Of a DNA stretch of 64,000 nt, positions 43,602 through 51,891 are shown one piece after another. Under the pieces are notes generated by a model. It was not told the origin of the DNA. It was given only the letters and a program-made list of their open reading frames with translations, and did no database searches. Every line of letters begins with the position of its first letter. Position 1 is the first letter of the stretch. The stretch is from Ruegeria sp. AD91A (GTDB taxonomy: Bacteria > Pseudomonadota > Alphaproteobacteria > Rhodobacterales > Rhodobacteraceae): NCBI RefSeq assembly GCF_003443535.1, contig NZ_CP031947.1, positions 248,001 through 312,000 on the forward strand, in the 5' to 3' direction. The position numbers and the translations under genes are program-made.

Positions 43602-43636
43602 CTGAACATTTTTTCTTGTAATTGTTTGATGTTCAG
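43602..43636. promoter_or_regulatory. Candidate LysR operator between cytochrome operon and regulator
   Basis: CTGAACAT at 43602-43609 and ATGTTCAG at 43629-43636 form a perfect 8-bp inverted repeat with a 19-base spacer, centred in the divergent promoter region. This suits a LysR-type regulator that controls both itself and the cytochromes. Confidence 0.45.
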
Positions 43637-43652
43637 CGTTCCTTGTTAAATT

Positions 43653-44498
43653 ATGAACAACCAGAACTGGGATGATTTTCGATACGCGCTCGCCGTAAGA
43701 AAATACGGGTCATTGAATGCGGCCGCTGGGGCCTTGGGTGTCACTCATGCTACGGTGTTGCGCAGAGTTGCTGCACTTGAAGACCGATTTGGATGCGTGA
43801 TTTTTCAGAAAAGCCCATCAGGGTATTCTGCGTTGCCCGAAGCCAGAACAATTCTTTCGGCAATGGAAAGCGTTGAAGAGGCCGTGCTGTCCGTGGAGCG
43901 GGCAATTGTGGGTGCGAACCGGTCCCCTGCGGGTCATGTTCGCATTGCGTCCACTGACAGTCTTTGTCAGCTTGTATTGCCCCAAATACTAAATGAGATA
44001 TCACAAATGTATCCCGGCTTGGAGCTGACGTTGTTAAGCGGCAACAACCACCATGATCTATCGAGGCTGACCGCGGACATCGCCGTACGACCTTCGATCA
44101 AACTCGAAGACGGGCTTGTCAGTGAACGTGCAGGAACACTGTCATTTGGCGTTTTTGACGACGGTTCCCCCAATAGAAAATGGTTGAGGCTTGATGGGGC
44201 GTTGAGCCGCTCGCTCCCGGCCAAATGGTTGGCCGAACATGTCAGCGCGAATGAAATGACCAATGGAGCAGATAGCTTCTTAGTGCTTCAGCAGATGGCG
44301 GTATCCGGGGTGGGCAAAGCCTTTCTACCCTCATTTATTGGCAATGCGGATCCTCGGCTCCATCGGTCGACAGAAATTGATCCCGGCCTTGATGTTCCAC
44401 TTTGGGTAGCGACACTTGACGAAATAGCCCACACTCCGAGGTTTGCCATCGTGCAGCGAGCTTTGGTTGAACGCCTGTCCATTGCACTGCCAGAGTGA
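43653..44498 (+). CDS. LysR family transcriptional regulator
   Basis: A 281-residue regulator. The N-terminal helix-turn-helix is clear (FRYALAVRKYGSLNAAAGAL, GVTHATVLRRVAALEDRFGC), followed by a linker helix and a LysR substrate-binding domain (GHVRIASTDSLCQLVLPQIL, MYPGLELTLLSGNNHHDLSR, LQQMAVSGVGKAFLPSFIG). It is divergent from the cytochrome c' operon, its likely target. The effector is unknown. Confidence 0.92.
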   Translation: MNNQNWDDFRYALAVRKYGSLNAAAGALGVTHATVLRRVAALEDRFGCVIFQKSPSGYSALPEARTILSAMESVEEAVLSVERAIVGANRSPAGHVRIASTDSLCQLVLPQILNEISQMYPGLELTLLSGNNHHDLSRLTADIAVRPSIKLEDGLVSERAGTLSFGVFDDGSPNRKWLRLDGALSRSLPAKWLAEHVSANEMTNGADSFLVLQQMAVSGVGKAFLPSFIGNADPRLHRSTEIDPGLDVPLWVATLDEIAHTPRFAIVQRALVERLSIALPE

Positions 44499-44956
44499 CA
44501 AATCACAAAGAACAGTCTCAAGGAGTCGCGGTTCCTCCGAGAACAGCTCTGTGGCCGAGGTGCTGATTGCCCAGAGCAGCTTTGAGCGAGCCCTGCACTA
44601 AATGCGGAGCCGCGAGAGCTTTTCTGTCCAAGCTCCACGCCTGAGCCCGGGTCTAGGCCGCGCTGATCGCGCACGATGCTTGGAACAAAACAGACTGAGC
44701 CGCAATCCAAACGTGATTGCATGCTCAATGCGGCCCCATCGCTTGGAAAAGCGTGTGTTCCCAGGATGTGAAATTTCAATTTCGCGCTGACAAATCCGGT
44801 GGGTGGCAAGCTTTGTTGCGCATGTCCGTTTATTGGCAGGCTTCCGCCCTCCCCGTACGGACGCATCCTAAAGGGTGTACCCAGAGTCATGTATCGGTCA
44901 GGACCGCAACGCGGGTCCGGCAACGACCGAGTAGCATGGCTCCGCGGATCTTAGGT
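44499..44956. other. Intergenic region, no gene recognised
   Basis: About 460 bases between two LysR genes that converge here. Frames open through it (notably on the minus strand from 44923) have Ser/Arg-rich composition unlike the neighbours. I see no RNA gene or terminator that I can defend. Confidence 0.35.
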
Positions 44957-45880
44957 CTAGCTTTCAGGCCTGAGTTTGAAACCATCCAAAAAGGGGTCGG
45001 ACTTGAGACGCTTGGCCGCAAAATCAACAAAGGCGCGCACCTTTGCAGACACGGTGCGGCCTTCTTGATGCACAAGATGGATGGGGACCTCGGGTGGTTC
45101 AAACGAATTCAGAACGGTCTTGAGCCGCCCGTCCGCAATGTAGGGTGCCACCTGATAGGACAAGAGCCGCCCGATGCCATGCCCTTTCAGGGCCAGCTCA
45201 ATCACCGCGTCATTGGTGTTCATACTGATGCGCGGGCTTACGCGTTTTGTCACGACCGTTTCGCCCTTTCGAAAATACCATTGGGCCGATGCGTGCAGGG
45301 CAGTTGAATTAATGATGGCGTGATTGGCCAGGTCGTCGGGTGTGTCGGGTTCGCCGTGCAAGTCGAGATATGATGGAGCCGCACACACGACCTGCCTCAC
45401 CGCGCCGCATCTCACGGCCATCAGACTTGAATCTGCAAGGTTTCCAATTCTGATGCCGACGTCGAGGCCCTCATCAATCAGATTGACCACGCGGTCCAAA
45501 TAAAGCGTGCGCGAGGAGAGCTTTGGATACAGATCCAGAAATTCGCCCAGAATCGGAGTGACGAACATACGGCCAAACAACACCGATGAGGTCACACTGA
45601 GTTCTCCGGTCGGTTCGGCATAAGATCCAACAGCAGCACGCTCTGCCTCTTCAAGCTCCATCAGAATGCGTCTGGCATCTTCAAAGAATCTTCGCCCGCC
45701 ATCAGTCAGCATAACCGAGCGAGTGGTGCGCACAAAAAGACGAAGCCCCAGGCTGTCCTCCAGCATGGATACCAGCCGGGTTACTGTTGGTGGCGACATA
45801 TTGAGGTGGCGTGCAGCGGCGGAGAAGCCATTCAGCTCGGCTACCTTCACGAAAACGCCTAATGCATGAAATCGATCCAA
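44957..45880 (-). CDS. LysR family transcriptional regulator
   Basis: A 307-residue regulator when started at the TTG at 45880 (LDRFHALGVFVKVAELNGFS, then AAARHLNMSPPTVTRLVSML). The open frame continues to 46057, but that would add 59 residues of poor composition upstream of the helix-turn-helix, and 307 is the normal length. The effector domain shows GELSVTSSVLFGRMFVTPIL, FLDLYPKLSSRTLYLDRVVN and LSYQVAPYIADGRLKTVL. It is divergent from the oxidase-like/hydrolase/PhzF genes at 45999-48631 and probably controls them. Confidence 0.9.
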   Translation of the reverse strand: MDRFHALGVFVKVAELNGFSAAARHLNMSPPTVTRLVSMLEDSLGLRLFVRTTRSVMLTDGGRRFFEDARRILMELEEAERAAVGSYAEPTGELSVTSSVLFGRMFVTPILGEFLDLYPKLSSRTLYLDRVVNLIDEGLDVGIRIGNLADSSLMAVRCGAVRQVVCAAPSYLDLHGEPDTPDDLANHAIINSTALHASAQWYFRKGETVVTKRVSPRISMNTNDAVIELALKGHGIGRLLSYQVAPYIADGRLKTVLNSFEPPEVPIHLVHQEGRTVSAKVRAFVDFAAKRLKSDPFLDGFKLRPES

Positions 45881-45885
45881 ATAAC

Positions 45886-45904
45886 TATTCCACTTTTTGG
45901 AATA
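45886..45904. promoter_or_regulatory. Candidate LysR operator
   Basis: TATTCCA-CTTTT-TGGAATA, a perfect 7-bp inverted repeat with a 5-base spacer, lies just upstream of the regulator start and within the 118-base divergent region. It has the T-N11-A shape of LysR boxes and suggests autoregulation. Confidence 0.45.
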
Positions 45905-45998
45905 ATATATTGCCAAGTATCCGCATTCCGCAACGTAAATGCATTGACTAGCTTCATCCCAGCCCCAGGGCATCGCCCCGACCGAGATGGAGAATTCA

Positions 45999-46619
45999 AT
46001 GTCACGTCCTTTTGCAGAAATCAGTTTTACGCCTTCCGTACGTGCAGCGCAGGCCAAAAACGGATCGGCTGACGGATATGCGACGTTTCTGGCAGGCTCC
46101 GTTCAGGAAGACCTCATCAGCCTGGTCGAGTCCAGCTTCATCGCACAAAGGGACGGCTTCTATCAGGCGACCGTCTCTGAAACCGGCTGGCCTTATGTTC
46201 AATTCCGCGGCGGACCGGCAGGCTTTCTGAAAGTGCTGGATGAACGGACGCTTGCCTACGCAGATTTTCGCGGCAACCGGCAATATCTCAGCACAGGGAA
46301 CCTTGAGTGCAACGACCGCATCTCACTGATCCTGATGGACTATCCCAACCGGAGACGCCTCAAGATCTGGGGCCGGGCGAAACTTGTTGATGGCGCGGAT
46401 GATCCGGCCCTGATGCAGCGTTTGAGTGTGCCGAATTCCAGAGGCCACCCGGAGCGGGCCATTGTGATCAAGCTTGAAGCGATGGACTGGAACTGCCCGC
46501 AACACATTCCCCAACGCCTGACCCTGGAAGAACTTGAAGAGCATCTGGCACCGCTTCGCAATGAACTGGCAGCACAGAAGGTTCAAAACGCAGAGCACGA
46601 AGGAAAGCCCGGTCAGTAA
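45999..46619 (+). CDS. Pyridoxamine 5'-phosphate oxidase family flavoprotein
   Basis: A 206-residue split-barrel protein expected to bind FMN or F420. Family pattern: FLAGSVQEDLISLVESSFIA, GFYQATVSETGWPYVQFRGG, DFRGNRQYLSTGNL (flavin phosphate contact) and RISLILMDYPNRRRLKIWGR. The C-terminal helix (LTLEELEEHLAPLRNELAAQ) is a usual dimer element. ATG at 45999 has GATGGAGAATT upstream; an ATG 12 bases earlier lies in that site. It is the first of three genes read away from a LysR regulator. Substrate unknown; such proteins often reduce or degrade reactive compounds. Confidence 0.85.
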   Translation: MSRPFAEISFTPSVRAAQAKNGSADGYATFLAGSVQEDLISLVESSFIAQRDGFYQATVSETGWPYVQFRGGPAGFLKVLDERTLAYADFRGNRQYLSTGNLECNDRISLILMDYPNRRRLKIWGRAKLVDGADDPALMQRLSVPNSRGHPERAIVIKLEAMDWNCPQHIPQRLTLEELEEHLAPLRNELAAQKVQNAEHEGKPGQ

Positions 46620-46683
46620 AGCTGACTGATGCTGAACCTCGCGCGTTCAGACGCGCCCCGGAACCCCAAGAAAGGAAATACCC

Positions 46684-47664
46684 ATGTCGCGCAATCTGAA
46701 ATCCATCCTGAGCGCCAGTATTCTCGCGCTTTCCGTCGCAATGCCATTCGCACCGGCCCCTGCAATCGCCAAGGAGACCGGAGTTGAAGCTACACAAGCC
46801 GTCAACTTCCGCACAGAAAAAATCGGCGGGGTCAATATCGCCTTTCGTGAGGCCGGAGACCCGAGCAGGCCCACCGTCCTGTTGCTTCACGGATTTCCGA
46901 CCTCCTCACATATGTTCCGTAACCTTATCCCTGAACTGGCCAAGCACTATCACGTGATCGCGCCCGACTTTCCCGGATTTGGGGCGTCGGACATGCCGAA
47001 AGCCGAGAATTTCGAGTATTCCTTTGCGAATATCGCCGAAATCATGACGTCTCTGCTGGATAAGAAGGGTGTCGATCAATACGCAGTCTATCTGATGGAC
47101 TACGGTGCCCCGGTTGGATTCAGGATGTTTGCGGAACAGCCCGAACGGGTCACCGGCTTCGTCATTCAGAACGGCAATGCGTATGAGGAAGGGCTGCGCG
47201 AATTCTGGGACCCAATCAAGGCCTATTGGGCCGACCCTTCGAAAGAGAATGGCGACCAGCTTCGTGGTTTTCTTACTCTGGATGCGACCAAGTGGCAGTT
47301 CACCCACGGTGTACAGAAGCCGGAACTGATCAGCCCGGATAACTATTGGCACGTCCAATACCTGCTTGACCGCGAAGGCAATCAGGAGGTTCAGCTTGAA
47401 CTTTTCCTGGACTACGGCACCAACGTTGCCGAGTACCCAGAATGGCAGGCGTTGTTTCGCGAGCATCAACCACCTGCGCTGCTAATGTGGGGTAAGAATG
47501 ATCACATCTTTCCCGCCGAAGGCGCCCTGCCCTATCAACGTGATCTCAAAGACCTTGAGTTTCACCTGCTTGATACGGGACACTTCGCGCTGGAAGAATA
47601 TGGGCCCGAGATTGCGGAACAGATGACTGCATTCCTGAACCGTATAACCGCCGCAGGTAACTGA
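46684..47664 (+). CDS. Exported alpha/beta hydrolase (dehalogenase/epoxide-hydrolase-like)
   Basis: A 326-residue hydrolase with a signal peptide (about 1-30, [11 protein letters not shown]). The core starts with [14 protein letters not shown] strands and the oxyanion motif [15 protein letters not shown]. The nucleophile elbow reads [12 protein letters not shown], so the nucleophile is Asp, as in haloalkane dehalogenases and epoxide hydrolases, and not Ser. The catalytic His is in [12 protein letters not shown] and an acid is near [10 protein letters not shown]. It sits 64 bases after the PNPOx-like gene and before a PhzF-like gene. Export to the periplasm is somewhat unusual for this branch. 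Substrate unknown. Confidence 0.88.
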   Translation: MSRNLKSILSASILALSVAMPFAPAPAIAKETGVEATQAVNFRTEKIGGVNIAFREAGDPSRPTVLLLHGFPTSSHMFRNLIPELAKHYHVIAPDFPGFGASDMPKAENFEYSFANIAEIMTSLLDKKGVDQYAVYLMDYGAPVGFRMFAEQPERVTGFVIQNGNAYEEGLREFWDPIKAYWADPSKENGDQLRGFLTLDATKWQFTHGVQKPELISPDNYWHVQYLLDREGNQEVQLELFLDYGTNVAEYPEWQALFREHQPPALLMWGKNDHIFPAEGALPYQRDLKDLEFHLLDTGHFALEEYGPEIAEQMTAFLNRITAAGN

Positions 47665-47673
47665 TGCGCAACT

Positions 47674-47700
47674 GGCCGCGCCTCGATCAAAGGCGCGGCC
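47674..47700 (+). terminator. Strong intercistronic hairpin
   Basis: GGCCGCGCC, loop TCGATCAAA, GGCGCGGCC: a perfect 9-bp GC-rich stem 9 bases after the hydrolase stop. Only a short T-containing stretch (TCATGTTT) follows, so it may attenuate or stabilise and not fully terminate. Confidence 0.55.
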
Positions 47701-47719
47701 TCATGTTTGGAGACGATCA

Positions 47720-48631
47720 ATGAGCACGCAAGCAAAAACTGCCAAGGAAGTAACGGTTGAAATAGTGCATGGGTTTGTCGACGGTGGCACCGGAGGAAAT
47801 CCCGCAGGCGTCGTCCTGGACGCTGATGAATTGAGTGAGCAAGATATGCAAACCGTGGCGGCAAGGGTTGGATTGTCCGAGACGGCGTTTGTCTCCCGGT
47901 CTGAGACTGAAGGCTTCAAGCTGGATTTCTTCACACCAAACCGGCGCATCGCTCATTGCGGTCATGCAACAATCGCCGCCTTCTCTCACCTCGATGCGCT
48001 AGGCCGGATCCCCAAGCCCGATACGTCCAAGGAAACAGTTGATGGCCCCAGGCGCATACTCATGAAAGACGGCGCCGCCTATATGGAACAATTGGCCCCA
48101 CGCTATTCGGGTGCTCAGGAATGGATCGAAAAGGGCGTGAAACTCGACGATGTACTGAACTCCCTTGGGATCGACGATACACAACTTGACCGGAGGTTCC
48201 CTCCAGTTCTGGCCAATACCGGCAACAGCTTCATCGTCGTCGGCCTCTCTGATGCCGAAAGTCTTGCCAAAGTCACACCAGATTTCGCCAAAATCGCGCA
48301 AATCAGCGAGCAACTGGATCTGATTGGCTATTATGTCTTCACAAAAGACCCCTCAGCAACAAGCCGGGACGCCACAACCCGCATGTTCGCACCCAGATAC
48401 GCGATAGATGAAGAAGCCGCTACGGGAATGGCGGCCGGGCCACTTGCATGCGTGTTGCATGATTTCGGCGGCGTGTCTCGGCGATCATTTGAAATCGAAC
48501 AAGGAGTGTTTATGAACCCGGCAAGCCCGAGCCTGATAAAAGTCGATCTGGACATCGAGAATGGCGCAATCACGGGCCTCATGGCGGGTGGTTACGGAAA
48601 AGCCATGAACGCGGCCCGGATTGCTTTGTGA
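47720..48631 (+). CDS. PhzF family isomerase/epimerase-like protein
   Basis: A 303-residue protein with the diaminopimelate-epimerase fold of PhzF. It has VDGGTGGNPAGVVLDADELS at the N-terminus, LSETAFVSRSETEGFKLDFF with the catalytic Glu, NRRIAHCGHATIAAFSHL and FAPRYAIDEEAATGMAAGPL. Family members isomerise cyclic or hydroxylated aromatic acids; most are of unknown substrate and no phenazine genes lie here. It starts after GTTTGGAGACGATCA, 55 bases after the hydrolase gene. Confidence 0.9.
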   Translation: MSTQAKTAKEVTVEIVHGFVDGGTGGNPAGVVLDADELSEQDMQTVAARVGLSETAFVSRSETEGFKLDFFTPNRRIAHCGHATIAAFSHLDALGRIPKPDTSKETVDGPRRILMKDGAAYMEQLAPRYSGAQEWIEKGVKLDDVLNSLGIDDTQLDRRFPPVLANTGNSFIVVGLSDAESLAKVTPDFAKIAQISEQLDLIGYYVFTKDPSATSRDATTRMFAPRYAIDEEAATGMAAGPLACVLHDFGGVSRRSFEIEQGVFMNPASPSLIKVDLDIENGAITGLMAGGYGKAMNAARIAL

Positions 48632-48906
48632 CGCGAAAAGGCCAGGTGTTTCCGCGGAAACAGTCTCAGTTTCGCCCAGGCTCTTGAGCTCGATTACGTC
48701 TGGTCCAAGGTCGCCTGCGACGGCACCATACTCAGCGCAGTGCGTGGCCCGATCTCATGAACCGGTCTGCGCGCTGCCGACCTTTGCAGTGAGAATACCT
48801 GGTTGCCCGCAACCCAAATCGCATCAGCCATTCCGGACAACGTAGAATCTTACGGCTCTCAATCTGTCTTGTCCGGATCGATACGCCGATCTGAGGTGGG
48901 ACCGCC

Positions 48907-50079
48907 TTAATGTTCCTTCTCGACGAGAGAAAACAACGCGATGGATCCGGCAAGTCCTCTAACTTCGTGAAATCCACAAGCAGAGAACAGTTCGGGCGAA
49001 GCAGCGGCAACGGCTGATGTCGCCAGAGCTCTGCGACCTAAGGATTTCGTCAAACCCTCAATACGGCTTGCGAGGTTGACTGCTCTACCCAGAACAGTGA
49101 AATCCAGCCTGCCGGGACTTCCGATGTTGCCATAGCTTACCTGCCCAACATTGATCCCAATGCCTACGTCCAACGGCGGCTTCTGAGCCTCATCGCGGCG
49201 ATGGTTGAGTGCGGTCAAGCCGGTCAATACGCTTTGAGCGGCCCGTGCTGCCTTTTTGCATTGGTCATTCAAATCTTCCTGGGTTGCGATGGTGAAGATC
49301 GACAGAATGCCGTCTCCCATGAACTTGAGAATATCGCCGCCATTTTCTTCCACAGACTGCACGACCAGATCGAAATACTCACTCAACGTGTCAAAAATGT
49401 CTTCTTCGGATGCTTTATCTGAAAGAGCGGTGAAACCTCGCAGGTCAGAGAACATGACAACTGCATCAAGGGTCGTGCGTTCCCCTCGCTTGATCCGCCC
49501 GTCCCATACAGCATCGGAAGGTCCATCGCCAAGATATGTTCTTAGAAGACCCTTGGACGACTTGCGCATGGTGACAGGTTCCAGAGCAGAAGACAGGCCG
49601 GGCAGTGCATCTTCAATCATTTTCAGATGCCGGGGCGAAAACCCTTCTGACGACTGGGTGACAAAAGTGCAGCCGTGCAGCGATCCATCTCCGTAGTAAA
49701 GCAGCGTAGCATAGTAATCGGTGCCACCCAGCTCAGCGAAATCAAGATACGAAGAGTGCTCGGTTTTGGGATCCAGTTGCCGCAGACCTTTGTGAAGTGG
49801 CTTCCTGTGCTCCAGAATGTATTCGAACGAGCTCCCGACATACCCATCCGTCAACATCGTCTCATGTGTCACATCGTAACTTTCGGTCCCATCAGGTGTC
49901 CAAACGATCCCCCATGCGATGAGCAACGGATTGGCGAAGCGCTGACCGATATTGACCCGCCATAGTGGCACACCGGCCTCGATCAAAGACGAGCAAAAAT
50001 GTGACACTACCTTTTCGGGGTCACCTGAGCGACGCCCTTCCGCAATCATCCAATTGGTCAGTTGGGCAATTTCATCCAT
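48907..50079 (-). CDS. Class III adenylate/guanylate cyclase with N-terminal sensory region
   Basis: A 390-residue soluble cyclase. The N-terminal 190 residues (LTNWMIAEGRRSGDPEKVVS, LWRVNIGQRFANPLLIAWGI, TDYYATLLYYGDGSLHGCTF) look like a GAF-like sensory domain found with this cyclase subgroup. The catalytic domain follows: metal Asp in VVMFSDLRGFTALSDKAS, second Asp and adenine-selecting Lys in DILKFMGDGILSIF, and DFTVLGRAVNLASRIEGLTK with the Asn/Arg pair. Complete catalytic set, so active cAMP synthesis is expected. It is a lone gene; a second cyclase, fused to a hydrolase, lies at 29045. Confidence 0.92.
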   Translation of the reverse strand: MDEIAQLTNWMIAEGRRSGDPEKVVSHFCSSLIEAGVPLWRVNIGQRFANPLLIAWGIVWTPDGTESYDVTHETMLTDGYVGSSFEYILEHRKPLHKGLRQLDPKTEHSSYLDFAELGGTDYYATLLYYGDGSLHGCTFVTQSSEGFSPRHLKMIEDALPGLSSALEPVTMRKSSKGLLRTYLGDGPSDAVWDGRIKRGERTTLDAVVMFSDLRGFTALSDKASEEDIFDTLSEYFDLVVQSVEENGGDILKFMGDGILSIFTIATQEDLNDQCKKAARAAQSVLTGLTALNHRRDEAQKPPLDVGIGINVGQVSYGNIGSPGRLDFTVLGRAVNLASRIEGLTKSLGRRALATSAVAAASPELFSACGFHEVRGLAGSIALFSLVEKEH

Positions 50080-50701
50080 TGTTTAAAATCAATCGCTTAG
50101 ATAGGATTGCCGAGAACTTTAGCTCATTGTTCGATCATATTATTCTAGTCTTTTTCTCAATCCATCCAAGCCTGCATCTTTGGTCCATGGGTATAGACCG
50201 CGGGTCCCAGCTGTACGCGCCAAAATGGCCTCAACGGATTTTCCTGCTCCATGTGTCTGTCGGACTGGTTCATAGACGTCGGCAGGACAGCATAGGCTTC
50301 TAATGGCACGAGGTATTTGTCCAGTGCAGCCTCAAGATTGTCGATTCTCGCTAAGAACTGTACCCGTGGTCCCCCAAGACTTGACCCATGTTTGTTAACG
50401 CACCAAGTGGTCTCAAGCCGTTTTAATCCCTTGGCAGATGATATGAGATTTTCGAATTCATCTGTCGGAGCCAAAACGGGAAAAACCTTGTGATCTTAGG
50501 TGCAGTTTGGTCCGACCGGGAAAGCGCCTGCGATGTGGCCAACTTGCGGTTGGGCGATTTGAAACTCATTGAGGATTTGCACGTATTCGATCGTTATCTG
50601 CATAGGCAAGTTCGACCACCGATGTTGCGGCATCGATCCCGAGATTCTGTTGAACTCTTTGCGACGTGTCGGTTGCGTGAGATTGCTCTGGCTATTGATT
50701 T
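50080..50701. other. Long intergenic region with a doubtful reading frame
   Basis: About 620 bases between the cyclase and the LacI regulator genes. On the minus strand 50157-50474 (105 residues from a TTG, APTDEFENLISSAKGLKRLE...) is open with fairly normal composition, including QFLARIDNLEAALDKYLVPL, and could be the tail of a decayed gene. I cannot name a family and do not annotate it as a gene. Confidence 0.3.
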
Positions 50702-50716
50702 TTTAGCGCGCGCAAA
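50702..50716. promoter_or_regulatory. Candidate LacI operator upstream of the regulator gene
   Basis: TTTAGCGCGCGCAAA, with a palindromic GCGCGCGC core, lies 25 bases before the regulator start and matches 12 of 15 bases of the site at 51806-51820 ahead of the binding-protein gene. Two similar palindromes before the regulator and its operon suggest one protein binds both. Confidence 0.5.
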
Positions 50717-50741
50717 GAATATGTAAAACTATGATAAGTTC

Positions 50742-51797
50742 ATGGCGAACAAAACCAGCAGGCAGACTGGCATGACCAAGATAAAGAATATGGAAGAGTT
50801 TGCGGCCCTCAGCGGTATCTCGCGACCCACGGTTTCCAAATATTTCCACGATCCCGACAGTGTTCGCCCCACAACGCGGAGTCGTATCGAAGAAGCGTTG
50901 GAGCGGTTTGACTATCGCCCCAACATTTATGCGGTCAACCAGAACCGGAAGCTGACCAAGAATATCGGAATCGTCGTGCCCTATCTGGCTGATCCGTTCT
51001 TTGCCGAAATCGCGCGCTATTTGGAACAAAGCTGTATCGCAGCTGGATATCGCCCGTTCCTGTTCAGCTCTCATGGTGAGCAAAAACTGGAAACCGAAAT
51101 TCTGGACGGCTTGCAATCCATGAAGCCAGCCGGGGTTCTTTTGGCACCTTTGGGGCGCATCTCGGACAGATCAGCAATAGAGAAATTCTGCGCCAACGTA
51201 CCCACAGTTTTGTTCGACAGTAACTTGGATGGTTTAGGGGCCGCATTCGTAGGTTCCGACAACTTCAGCTTTGTCTCACAAACCGTTGAATACATGACCC
51301 GTACCGGTGAACCGCCCTCGTTCTTCGAAATGCGCACTCCTGCGAACCCAAATGCCAACAAACGAAGGAAAGCCTACATCGAAGTGATGGAGCGCCTCGG
51401 ATTTGAACCGCATATAATCAAAGTCGACGGCAAAGGTTGGGCGTTTGAAGAAATCGGCCAAAGAGGCGCACTGAACGTTCTGGGGGAACGCGGATTGCGA
51501 ACCAACTCGGTGTTGTGCAGCAATGATCGCCTGGCCATCGGCTTTCTTGCGGCTTGCTACAAACAGGGGATTCGAGTCGGTCGGAATGACGATTGCAAGC
51601 TGCGTGTGGCGTCAAATGATGACCACCCTTTCGCGCAGTTTACTTGCCCATCCCTGACAACGGCTGCGCATGACTACGACAATGTTGCCGACCGCAGTGT
51701 GAAAACACTGTTCCAACTCATTGAAAGTGGAGGGAAATTTCAAACTCGATCTGAAACGTTGTTCCCTGCAAGACTGGTTTTGAGAGACTCCGCGTAA
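50742..51797 (+). CDS. LacI family transcriptional regulator of the polyol operon
   Basis: A 351-residue regulator. The N-terminal headpiece shows IKNMEEFAALSGISRPTVSK followed by YFHDPDSVRPTTRSRIEEAL and the hinge FDYRPNIYAVNQNRK. The periplasmic-binding-like effector domain runs from NIGIVVPYLADPFFAEIARY to SVLCSNDRLAIGFLAACYKQ and LTTAAHDYDNVADRSVKTLF. The ATG at 50742 is used; one at 50772 (MTKIKN) would give the more usual headpiece length. It lies directly upstream of the sorbitol/mannitol genes on the same strand and is their probable repressor. Confidence 0.92.
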   Translation: MANKTSRQTGMTKIKNMEEFAALSGISRPTVSKYFHDPDSVRPTTRSRIEEALERFDYRPNIYAVNQNRKLTKNIGIVVPYLADPFFAEIARYLEQSCIAAGYRPFLFSSHGEQKLETEILDGLQSMKPAGVLLAPLGRISDRSAIEKFCANVPTVLFDSNLDGLGAAFVGSDNFSFVSQTVEYMTRTGEPPSFFEMRTPANPNANKRRKAYIEVMERLGFEPHIIKVDGKGWAFEEIGQRGALNVLGERGLRTNSVLCSNDRLAIGFLAACYKQGIRVGRNDDCKLRVASNDDHPFAQFTCPSLTTAAHDYDNVADRSVKTLFQLIESGGKFQTRSETLFPARLVLRDSA

Positions 51798-51805
51798 CCT
51801 TAAAA

Positions 51806-51820
51806 ATTAACGCGCGTAAA
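51806..51820. promoter_or_regulatory. Candidate LacI operator upstream of smoE
   Basis: ATTAACGCGCGTAAA with palindromic core ACGCGCGT lies 72 bases before the binding-protein start, within a TTGACG/TTACGT-rich promoter-like stretch. It pairs with the related site at 50702-50716. Confidence 0.5.
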
Positions 51821-51891
51821 GTTTTTATTGACGCCGCGACAATTTTTGCATTACGTTCTCTGCACGACATCCAAGCTCAGGGAGGACAGGG

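Noticed and set aside
44288..44923. Minus-strand frame of 211 codons
   Set aside because: It overlaps the end of the LysR gene on the other strand, and the remainder is Ser/Arg-rich without recognisable family or ribosome site.
50157..50474. Minus-strand frame of 105 codons from a TTG
   Set aside because: Composition is fair but no family, no good ribosome site and no ATG; mentioned only as a possible decayed gene.
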